Shown piece by piece: positions 34,209 to 43,159 of a DNA stretch of 64,000 nucleotides; positions within the stretch are counted from its first letter, which is position 1, and each line of letters begins with the position of its first letter. The DNA is from Alphaproteobacteria bacterium. Lineage in GTDB: Bacteria > Pseudomonadota > Alphaproteobacteria > Caulobacterales > Aquidulcibacteraceae. The notes beneath the pieces were generated by a model, which was given only the letters and a program-made list of their open reading frames with translations, ran no database searches and was not told where the DNA came from. Position numbers and translations under genes: made by a program. The stretch is from assembly GCA_016124655.1 (NCBI GenBank), contig WGNI01000003.1:124001-188000 (forward strand), written 5' to 3'.

Positions 34209-34970
34209 ATGACCAAACGCACCGCACGCAGAGCCGCCCGCGAAGGGACGTCGAATGTGCAGAAACTTGAACGCGGCGGTCAGCGTGGACGCAATCTTCA
34301 GGTGCTCGACGGCGGTTGGTCTCCCGCCAACGACGCCCGCGATCAGGCCTATGTGAAAAACGTCAAAGCCAAGAGCAAAGGCCAACAGGCTTTGATGGAC
34401 GCCATCGACGCGCACGCGCTGGTGCTCGCGCTCGGTCCCGCCGGCACCGGCAAGACGTATCTCGCGATCTCCAAAGCAGTCGACGCGCTCGAAGCCGGCA
34501 AGGTCGGCCGCATCGTGTTGTCGCGCCCCGCGATCGAAGCCGGCGAATCGCTTGGCTTCCTGCCCGGCGCCATGGAAGACAAACTCGCGCCGTATCTGCG
34601 CCCGCTCTACGATGCGTTGCAGGATCGCTTGTCCGCGAAACGCTTGAAAGCCTTGATGGCTGAGGGGCTGATTGAAATTGCCCCGGTTGGCTTCATGCGC
34701 GGACGCACGCTCAACAATGCATTCGTCGTGATCGATGAAGCGCAGAACTGCACTTACGGCCAGATCAAGATGCTGCTCACGCGCCTGGGCTGGCATTCCA
34801 CAATGGTCGTCACCGGCGATCCGATGCAGACCGATCTTTTGCCGGATCTTTCCGGCCTCGCCCAGGCCGCCGAAAAGTTGCAGGCAGTGAAAAACGTCGC
34901 TGTCGTGCGCCTCGCCGATCAGGACATCGTGCGGCACCCGCTCGTCGCTTCGATGTTGGGCGTGCTGTAA
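34209..34970 (+). CDS. PhoH-like ATPase
   Basis: The 253-residue protein has Walker A GPAGTGKTYLAI, Walker B FVVIDEAQNCTYGQIKMLLTRL and the TGDPMQTDL motif of PhoH proteins, a P-loop NTPase/helicase-like family linked to RNA metabolism and stress. It lacks the extra N-terminal KH-like part of longer PhoH/YbeZ proteins, so it is the shorter type. GGAGGGGAAC directly before ATG 34209 decides the start. The 294 bp between the divergent carbonic anhydrase gene and this start hold no further feature I can support. Confidence 0.92.
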   Translation: MTKRTARRAAREGTSNVQKLERGGQRGRNLQVLDGGWSPANDARDQAYVKNVKAKSKGQQALMDAIDAHALVLALGPAGTGKTYLAISKAVDALEAGKVGRIVLSRPAIEAGESLGFLPGAMEDKLAPYLRPLYDALQDRLSAKRLKALMAEGLIEIAPVGFMRGRTLNNAFVVIDEAQNCTYGQIKMLLTRLGWHSTMVVTGDPMQTDLLPDLSGLAQAAEKLQAVKNVAVVRLADQDIVRHPLVASMLGVL

Positions 34971-34982
34971 GGCGCGCGTTTC

Positions 34983-35474
34983 CTAGCGATCTCGCGGAAA
35001 CGCTCCGCCCGGCGGCCGGCGCTCAGGCGCGCGGCCGCCGAACGGCGAAGGTGAAGCCAATCGGCGCACCAATTCGTTGCGCGCAACGAAGCCGTCATCA
35101 TCGGCGTCCAAGTCTTCAAAACGGCCGGTCAGCAGCGCGTCAAACTCTTCGCGCGTGATGTCGCCATCGACATTGCTGTCGAACTGCAGGCGAAACGGCC
35201 CCATGTCCGGATCGCCGAGCGCACGCTGCGCCCATTGCTGAAACACGATCGGCGACAACGTCTGCGCGCCGAGGGCGCTCCACTCCGCGTCCAGACCACG
35301 CGCCAATTCGTCCCGCGACGTGCGGTAATCGCGATCGGAATCAAAGGAGACGAACACCAGCGCCTCGCCGGACGCCACCACGCTGGGCGGACGCTGCGCA
35401 GGCGAACCCGCATCCGGCCGCGACGCGCACGCGCCCACGCTCAACGCCGCCACACCCGCCAACGCCCATCGCAT
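34983..35474 (-). CDS. EF-hand calcium-binding lipoprotein
   Basis: The 163-residue protein starts with a signal peptide and a lipobox-like LSVGAC, then has EF-hand loops: DSDRDYRTSRDEL, DSNVDGDITREEF and DADDDGFVARNEL, each with the acidic ligand pattern at positions 1, 3, 5 and 12. It is probably lipid-anchored in the envelope and binds calcium. Its role is unknown. It is convergent with phoH. I chose MRWALAGVAALS as start because the in-frame codons upstream lack a signal. Confidence 0.85.
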   Translation of the reverse strand: MRWALAGVAALSVGACASRPDAGSPAQRPPSVVASGEALVFVSFDSDRDYRTSRDELARGLDAEWSALGAQTLSPIVFQQWAQRALGDPDMGPFRLQFDSNVDGDITREEFDALLTGRFEDLDADDDGFVARNELVRRLASPSPFGGRAPERRPPGGAFPRDR

Positions 35475-35565
35475 CTGCCGCTCCTTGGTATCGTGCGTCC
35501 GCCCACAAGGACGCATGGCGGATATCGCTGCGTCGTGTTGCGCAATTGCGGCGCGATTGCGCGTT

Positions 35566-35784
35566 TTAGGCGTTTTCTTCGAGATCGATATCAAGGATCG
35601 TCATGGCGAAGTGGTAACACAGCTCGCCGTCTTCTTCGTCGCGCGAAAGCACGCCGAGGAACTCGTCTTCGACATACACTTCCGCGGAATCGTCCTTGCG
35701 CGGACGCGCGCGAACCTGCAGCGATTTCGCGCCGAGCCGGCCCTTCAGATAGGCTTCAATGCGGGCGCGTTCCTTCGGATCCAC
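35566..35784 (-). CDS. DUF3126 family protein
   Basis: The 72-residue protein DPKERARIEAYLKGRLG...DDSAEVYVEDEFLGVLSRDEEDGELCYHFAMTILDIDLEE matches the alphaproteobacterial DUF3126 family of unknown function. The GTG start was chosen because similarity begins at VDPKER and AGGAG lies 8 nt upstream; the in-frame codons further upstream are not family-like. The length is normal. There is no signal or membrane segment. Confidence 0.88.
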   Translation of the reverse strand: MDPKERARIEAYLKGRLGAKSLQVRARPRKDDSAEVYVEDEFLGVLSRDEEDGELCYHFAMTILDIDLEENA

Positions 35785-35848
35785 TGCGCTCTCCTGTCGC
35801 TTCTGCGACCATGCCTCGCGCCTCAGCCCGCCTGCGTCAAGCGAACGA

Positions 35849-36115
35849 TCAGTCAAAGTCCCAGTGGGTTGCTGTTTTCCGCAAGTGCCGCCCGAACAGG
35901 AAGAGAACGGCGCCCGCAGCGCCAAACCCGACCATGATCGACAGATACGCCCAGTCGCCGTGCGTGACGGCCTGCGCCAGGGATGTCGATGTGTAGGCCG
36001 CGATCAGCCCGATCGCCAAAGCAACCGCGACGCCGGTTTTGATGAACACGTCGCCGAAGAAATAATTGCGGTCGATCTCGCCGCGAGACCGGCGTTCAGC
36101 TTTTTGAGAGGCCAT
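35849..36115 (-). CDS. Small membrane protein, hypothetical
   Basis: The 88-residue protein has a charged N-terminus (MASQKAERRSRGEIDRNYFF) and two membrane helices (about 26-46 and 57-75). It lies 22 bp downstream of gatA on the same strand and may share its transcript. No functional motif is seen. Confidence 0.65.
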   Translation of the reverse strand: MASQKAERRSRGEIDRNYFFGDVFIKTGVAVALAIGLIAAYTSTSLAQAVTHGDWAYLSIMVGFGAAGAVLFLFGRHLRKTATHWDFD

Positions 36116-36137
36116 TTCACGCGATTAACACGAGTCG

Positions 36138-37622
36138 CTAACGCCACCACGCATCCGGCTTCGCGTTAAACCCCGCCGCCTTTTCCAACGCCGCGGCGAC
36201 CGCAAACACCGTTTCCTCGTCGAGCGCGCGCCCGATGACTTGCAGTCCAAGCGGCAGCCCGCGCGAATCAAGCGCGGCGGGCACCGAAATCCCAGGCAAG
36301 CCCGCGAGGTTCGCAGTCACCGTGAAAATGTCGTTCAGATACATCTGCACCGGATCGTCGCCGCGCTCGCCGATCGCAAACGCCGCCGAGGGCGTCGCTG
36401 GAGTCAAGATCGCGTCAACATCGGCGAAGGCCGTGCGGAAATCTTCGGCAATCCGCGTGCGCACTTTCTGCGCGCGCAGATAATACGCATCGTAATAGCC
36501 CGCGCTCAGCACATAGGTGCCGATCAGCACGCGCCGCTGCACTTCCGCGCCGAACCCGCTTGCGCGCGTCGCTTCATACGAACTGAGCAAATCCTTGCCC
36601 GAGACGCGCGCGCCATACCGCATGCCGTCGTAGCGCGCGAGATTGGACGACGCCTCGGCCGGCGCGATGATGTAATAGCAGGGCAGCGCATACTTGGTGT
36701 GCGGCAGCGAGATCGATTTGATCTTGGCGCCCGCCGCTTGCAGCCACGCCACACCCTGCGCCCACAACGCATCGATCTCGCCCGGCATGCCGTCGACGCG
36801 ATACTCTTCCGGCACGCCAATGGTCAGGCCTTTCACACTTCTGCCGCACGCCTTCACGAAATCCGGAACCGCCAGAGGCAGCGACGTGGAATCTTTCGGA
36901 TCATGCCCGCACATGGAGCGCAGCATCAAAGCGGCGTCTTCCACGGTCTTGGCGATCGGGCCCGCCTGATCGAGCGAGGATGCAAACGCAACGATGCCCC
37001 AGCGCGAACAGCGCCCATAGGTCGGTTTGATGCCGACCGTGCCCGTGAACGCAGCCGGTTGACGGATCGAACCGCCCGTATCGGTTGCCGTGGCCGCAAG
37101 ACACAAATTCGCCGCCGTCGCCGCAGCGCTCCCGCCGGATGATCCGCCCGGCGTGAGATTGGAATTGTCCTTGCCGCGCCGCCACGGATTGGCGACCGGC
37201 CCAAAGCGGCTCGTTTCATTCGACGAGCCCATCGCGAACTCGTCCATGTTGAGCTTGCCGAGCATGACCGCGCCCTCGCGCCACAGATTGGCGGTGACGC
37301 TGCTCTCATAGGTCGGCGTGAATTCACCGAGGATGTTGGAGCACGCCGTTGTGCGCACGCCCTCCGTGCAGAACAGATCCTTGATCCCCAGCGGCGCGCC
37401 CTCAAGCGCGCCAAGCGCGGCGCCTTTCTTCGCGCGGCGCGCATCGCTGGCTTTCGCCATCGCGCGTGCTTTGTCGTGCGTCACGACGACGTAAGCATTC
37501 AAATGCGGATTGGCCTTGTCGATCGCGTCAAGAAACGCGTTCGTCAGCTCCTCGGATGAGAAAGTTTTTTTCGCCAGCCCATCGAGCGCCGCGATGAGCG
37601 AGAGTGCGGTGAGATCAGTCAT
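36138..37622 (-). CDS. gatA: Aspartyl/glutamyl-tRNA(Asn/Gln) amidotransferase subunit A
   Basis: The 494-residue amidase has the Ser-cisSer-Lys triad: Lys in [14 protein letters not shown], Ser in [16 protein letters not shown] and Ser in [14 protein letters not shown]. These match GatA, which frees ammonia from glutamine and passes it to GatB. gatC precedes it by about 60 bp on the same strand. The start [15 protein letters not shown] is preferred to an upstream ATG that would add 38 Arg-rich residues and run through the small stem-loop between gatC and gatA. Confidence 0.95.
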   Translation of the reverse strand: MTDLTALSLIAALDGLAKKTFSSEELTNAFLDAIDKANPHLNAYVVVTHDKARAMAKASDARRAKKGAALGALEGAPLGIKDLFCTEGVRTTACSNILGEFTPTYESSVTANLWREGAVMLGKLNMDEFAMGSSNETSRFGPVANPWRRGKDNSNLTPGGSSGGSAAATAANLCLAATATDTGGSIRQPAAFTGTVGIKPTYGRCSRWGIVAFASSLDQAGPIAKTVEDAALMLRSMCGHDPKDSTSLPLAVPDFVKACGRSVKGLTIGVPEEYRVDGMPGEIDALWAQGVAWLQAAGAKIKSISLPHTKYALPCYYIIAPAEASSNLARYDGMRYGARVSGKDLLSSYEATRASGFGAEVQRRVLIGTYVLSAGYYDAYYLRAQKVRTRIAEDFRTAFADVDAILTPATPSAAFAIGERGDDPVQMYLNDIFTVTANLAGLPGISVPAALDSRGLPLGLQVIGRALDEETVFAVAAALEKAAGFNAKPDAWWR

Positions 37623-37631
37623 GCGCGGCTT

Positions 37632-37650
37632 CCTTCTCCCGCAAGGGGAG
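37632..37650. repeat. Short palindromic repeat between gatC and gatA
   Basis: TTCTCCC-GCAA-GGGGAGA forms a small hairpin in the 61-bp spacer between gatC and gatA. The wording is like the end stem of the dispersed repeat family at 41636, 41717, 47821 and 48246, so this may be a truncated copy of it. Confidence 0.45.
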
Positions 37651-37683
37651 AGGGAGGCGTCGGCGCCATCTCGAACGCGGCGC

Positions 37684-37974
37684 TCATTCCACCACCTTCG
37701 GCACGACGAAAAACCCGTCCTCCGCCTTTGGCGCATTCGCCAGCACGCGCTGCGGATTGTCGCCGTCGGTGACGACGTCCTGGCGCATCGGCAGCGCAGC
37801 GCCTTCCACCGCGCTGGTCATGGGCTCCACGCCCTCGACATCGACCTCATTGAGTTGCTCGATCCAGGACAGGATGCCGGAAATCTCCTTCGCCATGGCC
37901 GGCACGCGCGCCTCCGGCAGCGCGATGCGCGCCAGCCGCGCGACCTTGCGCACCGTGGTTTCGTCAATCGCCAT
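37684..37974 (-). CDS. gatC: Aspartyl/glutamyl-tRNA(Asn/Gln) amidotransferase subunit C
   Basis: The 96-residue protein matches Gat[71 protein letters not shown]. It wraps around the GatA-GatB interface and stabilises the complex. The length is normal. It is the first gene of the gatCA unit. Confidence 0.95.
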   Translation of the reverse strand: MAIDETTVRKVARLARIALPEARVPAMAKEISGILSWIEQLNEVDVEGVEPMTSAVEGAALPMRQDVVTDGDNPQRVLANAPKAEDGFFVVPKVVE

Positions 37975-38027
37975 GCTTGGTCCTGTTCAAAGAGAGCCGG
38001 GTCCGCTAGCAGCGCCGCCGCGCCGGT

Positions 38028-38495
38028 TCAAGACGCGCGCAGCGGCGTGCACCGCCCGCCCCAGATCACCGTGCCGGACTGCACGAACTGAAAGCCTTCG
38101 CCGCGCCGGTCGAGGATCACCACCCCGTCGAAGAACGGCCCGGGCCCTGCGGAGGCGGTCTCCGCCGACCCAGGCGCCAGGACCGCGGCCATGATGTCGT
38201 CGCCCGGCGAGGGGGCGTCGGCCGGCAACGTCGCCAGGAACACGTCATGGCAGCCCGTCGCCATGCACAGCGACCCTTCGCCGGTTTCGCCATTGAAGCT
38301 GAAAGCCACGTGCACGGCGATGTCGAGCTCGTCCTGCATGGCGCAGCCGTCGGGCCCGCAGGTCCGCTGGTAGGAGGCGTTGCAGGCCACATTGAGCCCA
38401 TCGACGCGCAACCGCTCGCGGGCGTCGGCGGGCGGCACGGTGGCGCACGCGGCGGCCAGCGGCGCGGCCAGGAGGACGGAGCGGAAAAATCGCAT
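38028..38495 (-). CDS. Hypothetical envelope protein with lipobox
   Basis: The 155-residue protein has an N-terminal hydrophobic signal with LAAACAT near residue 20, suggesting a lipoprotein. The mature part contains several cysteines ([40 protein letters not shown]) that could form disulfides. I do not recognise the fold. It is divergent from ruvX and 53 bp downstream of gatC. Confidence 0.65.
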   Translation of the reverse strand: MRFFRSVLLAAPLAAACATVPPADARERLRVDGLNVACNASYQRTCGPDGCAMQDELDIAVHVAFSFNGETGEGSLCMATGCHDVFLATLPADAPSPGDDIMAAVLAPGSAETASAGPGPFFDGVVILDRRGEGFQFVQSGTVIWGGRCTPLRAS

Positions 38496-38566
38496 GGGCG
38501 CGGTCCTTTCGCGCGCACCCAAGCCGTTCGCTTGACGGCGCGCAAGTCCTTAGCCGATGCAGAGGC

Positions 38567-39043
38567 GTGCCCTTGTGTGACCTCGCCGGCTTCGAAGCCG
38601 CCCTCCCCGCGCGAGGCGCGCTCCTGGGCCTTGATCCGGGCTCCAAGCGCATCGGCGCCGCGCTCTCCGACCCCGATCGCACCATCGCCTCCTCCGCCCA
38701 GACCATCGTCCGCGCAAAATTCGCCAAGGACGCCGAAGCGGTCTTCGCCCTCTACGACCAGCGCGCCTGCGCCGGTCTCGTCATCGGCTATCCGCTCAAC
38801 ATGGACGGCCGCGCCGGGCCCTCCGCGCAGTCGGCCCGCGCATTCGCCAACAATCTTCTGAAGCTGCGCGACATGCCCTTGCTCTTGTGGGACGAACGGC
38901 TGTCGACCGCCGCGGTCACGCGCACGCTGATCGAAGCCGACGCCTCGCGCGCGCGCCGCGGCGAAGTCGTCGACAAGCTGGCGGCGGCGTACATGCTGCA
39001 GGGCGCGCTCGACGCGCTGAAGGAGCGCGCCGCGCGTGGATAA
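38567..39043 (+). CDS. ruvX: Putative pre-16S rRNA nuclease / Holliday-junction resolvase-like protein
   Basis: The 158-residue RNase H-fold protein has YqgF/RuvX motifs: [17 protein letters not shown] with the first Asp, [26 protein letters not shown] and [15 protein letters not shown] with the last Asp. The family matures the 5' end of 16S rRNA in E. coli. The most upstream start in frame is GTG 38567; an in-frame TTG two codons later is also possible. The AEC transporter gene begins inside its last codons (8-bp overlap). Confidence 0.92.
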   Translation: MPLCDLAGFEAALPARGALLGLDPGSKRIGAALSDPDRTIASSAQTIVRAKFAKDAEAVFALYDQRACAGLVIGYPLNMDGRAGPSAQSARAFANNLLKLRDMPLLLWDERLSTAAVTRTLIEADASRARRGEVVDKLAAAYMLQGALDALKERAARG

Positions 39044-39950
39044 GGTGCTTGCGGCGCTCGCGCCCGTGTTCGTCTTGATTTTGGTCGGCTGGGGTGCGCG
39101 CGCGTTTCGTTTGGCGAGCGCGGAACAATTCGGCGCGGTCAATCGCCTCGGCTATTTCATTTTCTATCCCGCCTTCCTGTTCACGACGATCACCGGATCG
39201 CCGCTCGATCTTTTGCGATCCGGCGCGTTTCTGGGCGGCGTGGTGGGCGGCTTCGCCGCTGTGATGGCGCTGAGTCTGACCTTGCGCGCCGTGATCACGG
39301 ACGGCCCGGCCTTTACTTCAGTGTTTCAAGGCGCGGTGCGCTGGAACGGCTTTGCGCTCCTGGCCGCAGCGAACGATCTCTACGGCCCGCACGGTCGCGA
39401 CTGGGTGGCGCTTGCGTTTGGCCCCCTGGTGCTGACGATCAATCTCGTCTGCGTCGCGGTGATGGCGCGCTGGGGCGAAGGCCGCGGCGGATCTTGGCGC
39501 GCCATCATCGATCAGATCGCCGCCAATCCGCTGATCCTCGCCTGCGCGGCGGGCCTATCGGCGAAACTGATCGGCTGGACCGCGCCCGCCATGGCGATGG
39601 ACGCGCTGCGCCTGCTGGCGGCTGCGGCCATGCCGATCGCGCTGATCTGCGTCGGCGCCGGTTTGAACCTGTCCGCGATGCGCGCGTCGCGCGCGCTTGT
39701 GGCCGCAGGCACGGGGTTGCGTCTGCTGGCAGCGCCTGCGCTGGCCTATGCGACGACGACCCTGCTCGGCGCCCCGCCGCTGCAAGCCGCCATCGCCGCC
39801 GGCATCGCCTCGACGCCGACCGCAGCCGCCGCTTACGTGCTGGCCCGCGAGATGGGCGGCGACGCCGACCTCATGGCCGCGATCATCACCGCAACAACAC
39901 TGTTCTCCTTTATCACCATGCCGATCGTGATCGCGCTTGCTGCGCCATAG
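39036..39950 (+). CDS. AEC family transporter (auxin efflux carrier type)
   Basis: The 304-residue protein has about ten hydrophobic helices split into two halves by a loop ([16 protein letters not shown]), as in AEC transporters: [20 protein letters not shown] near the start and the glycine-rich [15 protein letters not shown] and [20 protein letters not shown] in the second half. Substrates in the family include malate and other organic acids; here it is unknown. The start is GTG, overlapping ruvX. Confidence 0.9.
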   Translation: MDKVLAALAPVFVLILVGWGARAFRLASAEQFGAVNRLGYFIFYPAFLFTTITGSPLDLLRSGAFLGGVVGGFAAVMALSLTLRAVITDGPAFTSVFQGAVRWNGFALLAAANDLYGPHGRDWVALAFGPLVLTINLVCVAVMARWGEGRGGSWRAIIDQIAANPLILACAAGLSAKLIGWTAPAMAMDALRLLAAAAMPIALICVGAGLNLSAMRASRALVAAGTGLRLLAAPALAYATTTLLGAPPLQAAIAAGIASTPTAAAAYVLAREMGGDADLMAAIITATTLFSFITMPIVIALAAP

Positions 39951-39956
39951 TGCGCG

Positions 39957-40053
39957 TCGGCCAAAAGTGGGAACCTGTTTTGGCGAAACGACGCGCGAAA
40001 CCAGGGTAGCTCGATCATGTGCCGCGACGACTTCAAGCGGGCATGATCGAGCG
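39957..40053. repeat. Dispersed palindromic intergenic repeat
   Basis: The element has an inner inverted repeat GCCAAAA...TTTTGGC around GTGGGAACCTG and an outer pair GCTCGATCATG (40009-40019) / CATGATCGAGC (40042-40052). The phrase AAAAGTGGGAACC and the flanking CATGATC palindrome are typical of a repeat family abundant in intergenic regions of rhizobia and relatives. It fills nearly all the space between the AEC transporter and the convergent small secreted protein and could fold to stop both transcripts. Confidence 0.65.
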
Positions 40054-40055
40054 CG

Positions 40056-40316
40056 TCAGAGATCGAACAAATTGCCCTGCGCCGCCGGCGTGGGATCCGC
40101 GAACGGCTCCACCGGCGCGCTGCGCCCCACGATCATCGACGCGTCTTCTTCGAAGCCCGCATGATTGCTCGGATCGTCCGCATGCGCGCGGGTCAACGGC
40201 TGCTCAACCAGCGCCCCATGCGCGCCGGCGGGCGCGGCGATCCCGGCCACGACGGCGGCCAAAGCCAGCCCCACGGGCTTCAAGGCTTTGTCGTCCTGGC
40301 GGCGCTGCATGCTCAT
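40056..40316 (-). CDS. Small exported protein, hypothetical
   Basis: The 86-residue protein has a signal-like segment (PVGLALAAVVAGIAAPAGAHG, probable cleavage at AGA-HG) and a short acidic mature part without a known domain. The ATG is preceded by AAGAGG about 10 nt upstream, and a good promoter is visible at 40338-40366, which supports a real gene. It is divergent from pyrB. Confidence 0.65.
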   Translation of the reverse strand: MSMQRRQDDKALKPVGLALAAVVAGIAAPAGAHGALVEQPLTRAHADDPSNHAGFEEDASMIVGRSAPVEPFADPTPAAQGNLFDL

Positions 40317-40337
40317 CTCGCAAACCTCTTGTTAACC

Positions 40338-40366
40338 AATATCGTTCTACACTGAGAACATATCAA
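40338..40366 (-). promoter_or_regulatory. Sigma70-like promoter of the small exported protein
   Basis: On the minus strand TTGATA (40366-40361) and GATATT (40343-40338) are 17 bp apart, matching five and four of six consensus bases. The surrounding 50 bp are unusually AT-rich for this genome. The plus-strand pyrB promoter probably lies in the same 156-bp gap but is not clear. Confidence 0.55.
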
Positions 40367-40472
40367 GTACAAAATCTGAGTCTGCGGCTTTTTCGCGGTG
40401 ACGCCGGTCACGTCGCGGCGCACAGGCGCGCGCGCTTGCCCGCGAATCGCGTTTGCGCGTAAGCAGGCGCTC

Positions 40473-41450
40473 ATGGCGCAGCTCGCTCCTTCCAGTTCCG
40501 AAACTGCGCGCTTCTCTCAACGCCATCTCATCGCCATTGAGGATGTCACGCGCGACGACGCGCTGGCGCTTCTGGCGCGCGCGGAAGCCTTCGTGCCCTT
40601 CCTCGAACAGCGCCACAAAAAACTCGACACGCTGCGCGGGCGCACGCTGATCAACCTGTTCTTTGAATCCTCCACGCGAACGCAATCCTCCTTCGAGTTG
40701 GCCGGCAAGCGCATGGGCGCGGACGTCGTGAACATGAGCGTGCGCACCTCCTCGGTATCCAAGGGCGAAACCCTGATCGACACCGCCGCGACGCTGAACG
40801 CGATGGCGCCGGATCTTCTGGTCGTGCGCCATTCCGCATCGGGCGCGGCTCAGCTGCTGGCGCGCAAGGTCTCGTGCTCGGTAATCAATGCCGGCGACGG
40901 CGCTCATGAACACCCAACCCAGGCCTTGTTGGATGCGCTCGCCATCCGCCAGCGGCTGCATACGATTGAAGGTCTGGAGATCGCCATCTGCGGCGACATC
41001 CTGCATTCCCGCGTCGCGCGCTCGAACGTCCAGCTCCTGACGCTGCTGGGCGCGCATGTGCGCCTCATCGGGCCGCCGACCCTGATGCCGCGCGACGCCG
41101 AGCGCTGGGGCGCCGCAGTCTATTCCAATATGCGCGAAGGATTGGCCGGCGCCGACGTCATCATGATGCTGCGCCTGCAGACCGAGCGCATGCAGGGCGG
41201 CTACATCCCGTCCGCGCGCGAGTTCCACTGGTTCTACGGGCTCGACGAAGACAAGCTCAAGCTCGCCAAGCCCGGGGCGCTCGTCATGCATCCAGGACCG
41301 ATGAACCGCGGCCTGGAGATCGACAGTCGCGTCGCCGACGACGCCAATGTCTCGCTGATCGAACGCCAGGTGCGCATGGGCGTGGCGATGCGCATGGCCG
41401 TGCTGGAGGCGCTCGCCGATCACGGCGCCAATGCAGGCGTGGAAACATGA
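40473..41450 (+). CDS. pyrB: Aspartate carbamoyltransferase, catalytic chain
   Basis: The 325-residue protein has the carbamoyl-phosphate loop [18 protein letters not shown], the [18 protein letters not shown] motif, [14 protein letters not shown] and [13 protein letters not shown]. It condenses carbamoyl phosphate with aspartate in pyrimidine synthesis. The start [14 protein letters not shown] follows a short AT-rich leader; an upstream in-frame start would add 25 basic residues. The pyrC-like gene downstream encodes a zinc-less dihydroorotase relative that may be its structural partner. Confidence 0.95.
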   Translation: MAQLAPSSSETARFSQRHLIAIEDVTRDDALALLARAEAFVPFLEQRHKKLDTLRGRTLINLFFESSTRTQSSFELAGKRMGADVVNMSVRTSSVSKGETLIDTAATLNAMAPDLLVVRHSASGAAQLLARKVSCSVINAGDGAHEHPTQALLDALAIRQRLHTIEGLEIAICGDILHSRVARSNVQLLTLLGAHVRLIGPPTLMPRDAERWGAAVYSNMREGLAGADVIMMLRLQTERMQGGYIPSAREFHWFYGLDEDKLKLAKPGALVMHPGPMNRGLEIDSRVADDANVSLIERQVRMGVAMRMAVLEALADHGANAGVET

Positions 41451-41462
41451 GAGGAAACGCGC

Positions 41463-41612
41463 ATGTGGATGTTTCTCTTGTGGTGGTGCGTGGACGATCA
41501 CCTCGCGTCCGCGTTCGGCGCGCCGGGATTGGGAACGCTGCCTTGGTGGGTGCCGGCGATCGTGGCGTTTGCGTTCTCCACGACCGTTTCGCTGGGTCGC
41601 AGCAAAAAGTGA
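41463..41612 (+). CDS. Small membrane protein between pyrB and pyrC
   Basis: The frame codes for 49 residues, MWMFLLWWCVDDHLASAFG at the start, with one hydrophobic helix (about residues 27-43) and a basic end (GRSKK). It begins 12 bp after the pyrB stop, with GAGAGGAAAC upstream as ribosome binding site, and ends before the intergenic repeat. Codon use and tight spacing favour a real small protein in the pyr operon. No function can be given. Confidence 0.55.
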   Translation: MWMFLLWWCVDDHLASAFGAPGLGTLPWWVPAIVAFAFSTTVSLGRSKK

Positions 41613-41635
41613 GCCTGCCTCCTCCTCAACACCGT

Positions 41636-41682
41636 CCTTCTCCCCATGTGGGAGAAGGTGGCGCGAAGCGCCGGATGAGGGG
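41636..41682 (+). repeat. Dispersed palindromic repeat, copy A
   Basis: The copy starts CCTTCTCCCCATGTGGGAGA and ends GCGCCGGATGAGGGG. It contains two small palindromes (CTTCTCCC/GGGAGAAG and GGCGC-GAA-GCGCC). An inverted relative (copy B) follows 34 bp later in the same pyrB-pyrC gap. The family recurs at 47821-47870 and 48246-48295. Confidence 0.8.
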
Positions 41683-41716
41683 TGACGGCATCGAAATTTC
41701 CAGGAATTCGCAAACA

Positions 41717-41773
41717 CCCCTCATCCGTCTTGCGCCTCCGAAGCAACCCACCTTCTCCCACAAGGGGAGAAGG
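41717..41773 (-). repeat. Dispersed palindromic repeat, copy B (inverted)
   Basis: This copy reads CCTTCTCCCCTTGTGGGAGA on the minus strand and ends GGATGAGGGG, so it is inverted relative to copy A. The middle GGCCC-type palindrome has diverged (GGTTGCTTCGGAGGCGC). Copies A and B face each other across 34 bp without a gene between them. Confidence 0.75.
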
Positions 41774-41805
41774 TCGCGTCGCGCAAAGTCCGCACGGGGC
41801 GCCGC

Positions 41806-43095
41806 GTGAACCGCACCCTCATCACGCACGCCCGCATCGTCGATCCCGCCAGCAGCCGGGACGACATCGGCGATCTCCTGTTTGATCATGACGGCGCCAT
41901 TCTCGATGTCGCGCCCAGAATCGAAGCGGAAGCCAACGTCATCGACGCGACCGGGCTTGCGCTCTTGCCCGGCCTGATCGACATGCGCGTCGTCATCGGC
42001 GAGCCGGGCGCGGAGCACAAGGAAACCTTCAAGAGCGCGGGCCGCGCCGCCGTCGCAGGCGGGATCACCACCATGGTGATGCAGCCCAACGCCGATCCCG
42101 TCATCGATGACGCCAGCCTCGTCGATTATGTGCTGCGCCGCGCCAATGATCGCTCGCCCGCGCGCATTCTGCCTGCAGCCGCGCTCACCAAAGGCCTCAA
42201 GGGCGAATTGATGAGCGAGATCGGCCTGCTCACCGAAGCCGGCGCGGTGCTCTTCTCCAACGGCGACGCGCCCATCGTCGACAGCCGCGTCATGCGCCGC
42301 GCGCTCGCTTACTCCACCGCCTTCGGCGCGCTGGTCTCGCATCGCCCGGAAGATCCGTTTCTTGCGCGCAACACAGTGATGAACGAGGGCGAACTCGCGA
42401 TGCGATTAGGCCTGCCCGGCAATCCGCCGGCGGCGGAGCGCATCTATGCCGAGCGCGACCTGGCGCTGGCCGAACTCACCGGCGGACGCCTGCTGCTCGA
42501 CATGATCTCTTCTGCCGAAACGTTGGACTGTTTGCGCCGCGCGAAAACCAAAGGCGTGGAGGTCTACGCCAGCATCTCCGTGCATCATGCAGCGCTCAAC
42601 CAACACGCCGTGATGGAGGGCGAAGGCGGCTATCGCACGTTTGCGAAATTGTCGCCGCCGCTGCGCCGCGAGGAAGATCGCGTCGCGTTGTGCGAAGCCG
42701 TGGCGAGCGGCTTGATCGACGTCATCGTCTCCGGCCACGATCCGCGCCCGGCCGAAGACAAGCGCTTGCCGTTTGAGGAAGCCGCGTTCGGCGCGGCCGC
42801 GCTCGAAACGCTGCTGCCCGGCGCGCTCTCCCTCTACCACAATGGCGCAGCGAGCCTCATGGATGTCGTGCGCGCGATGACGTTGCGACCAGCGGAAATC
42901 TTGGGCCTGAAACAGGGACGCCTGCAAAAGGGTGCGCCGGCCGATCTCATCCTCGTCGATCTCGACAAGCCCGTGCGCATCGAAGCGGAAAAACTACGCT
43001 CCAAATCCCGCAACTCGCCGTTCGACGGCCGCCTGCTGCAGGGCGAAACCCAGCGCACGTTCGTTTCCGGCAAGCAGGTGTTCGGCGGCAGCTGA
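41806..43095 (+). CDS. pyrC: Dihydroorotase-like protein, probably catalytically inactive (PyrC' type)
   Basis: The 429-residue protein has the dihydroorotase fold: ATGLALLPGLIDM, GRAAVAGGITTMVMQPNADP, EDKRLPFEEAAFGAAALETLLPG. The essential zinc ligands are missing, however. The DxHxH after the first strand reads DMRVV (residues 59-63), and the catalytic Asp region reads SGHDPRP instead of the usual TDHAPH. In Pseudomonas and relatives such a pseudo-dihydroorotase (PyrC') assembles with PyrB and is needed for its activity, while an active PyrC is encoded elsewhere; the same is likely here. The start is GTG. The pyrB partner is 355 bp upstream. Confidence 0.9.
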   Translation: MNRTLITHARIVDPASSRDDIGDLLFDHDGAILDVAPRIEAEANVIDATGLALLPGLIDMRVVIGEPGAEHKETFKSAGRAAVAGGITTMVMQPNADPVIDDASLVDYVLRRANDRSPARILPAAALTKGLKGELMSEIGLLTEAGAVLFSNGDAPIVDSRVMRRALAYSTAFGALVSHRPEDPFLARNTVMNEGELAMRLGLPGNPPAAERIYAERDLALAELTGGRLLLDMISSAETLDCLRRAKTKGVEVYASISVHHAALNQHAVMEGEGGYRTFAKLSPPLRREEDRVALCEAVASGLIDVIVSGHDPRPAEDKRLPFEEAAFGAAALETLLPGALSLYHNGAASLMDVVRAMTLRPAEILGLKQGRLQKGAPADLILVDLDKPVRIEAEKLRSKSRNSPFDGRLLQGETQRTFVSGKQVFGGS

Positions 43096-43159
43096 AGGCG
43101 AACGCGGACGCGTCCGTGCGCGCTTTTCCGAAACCGCGCCCCCTGCTAAAGCCCTCTCC

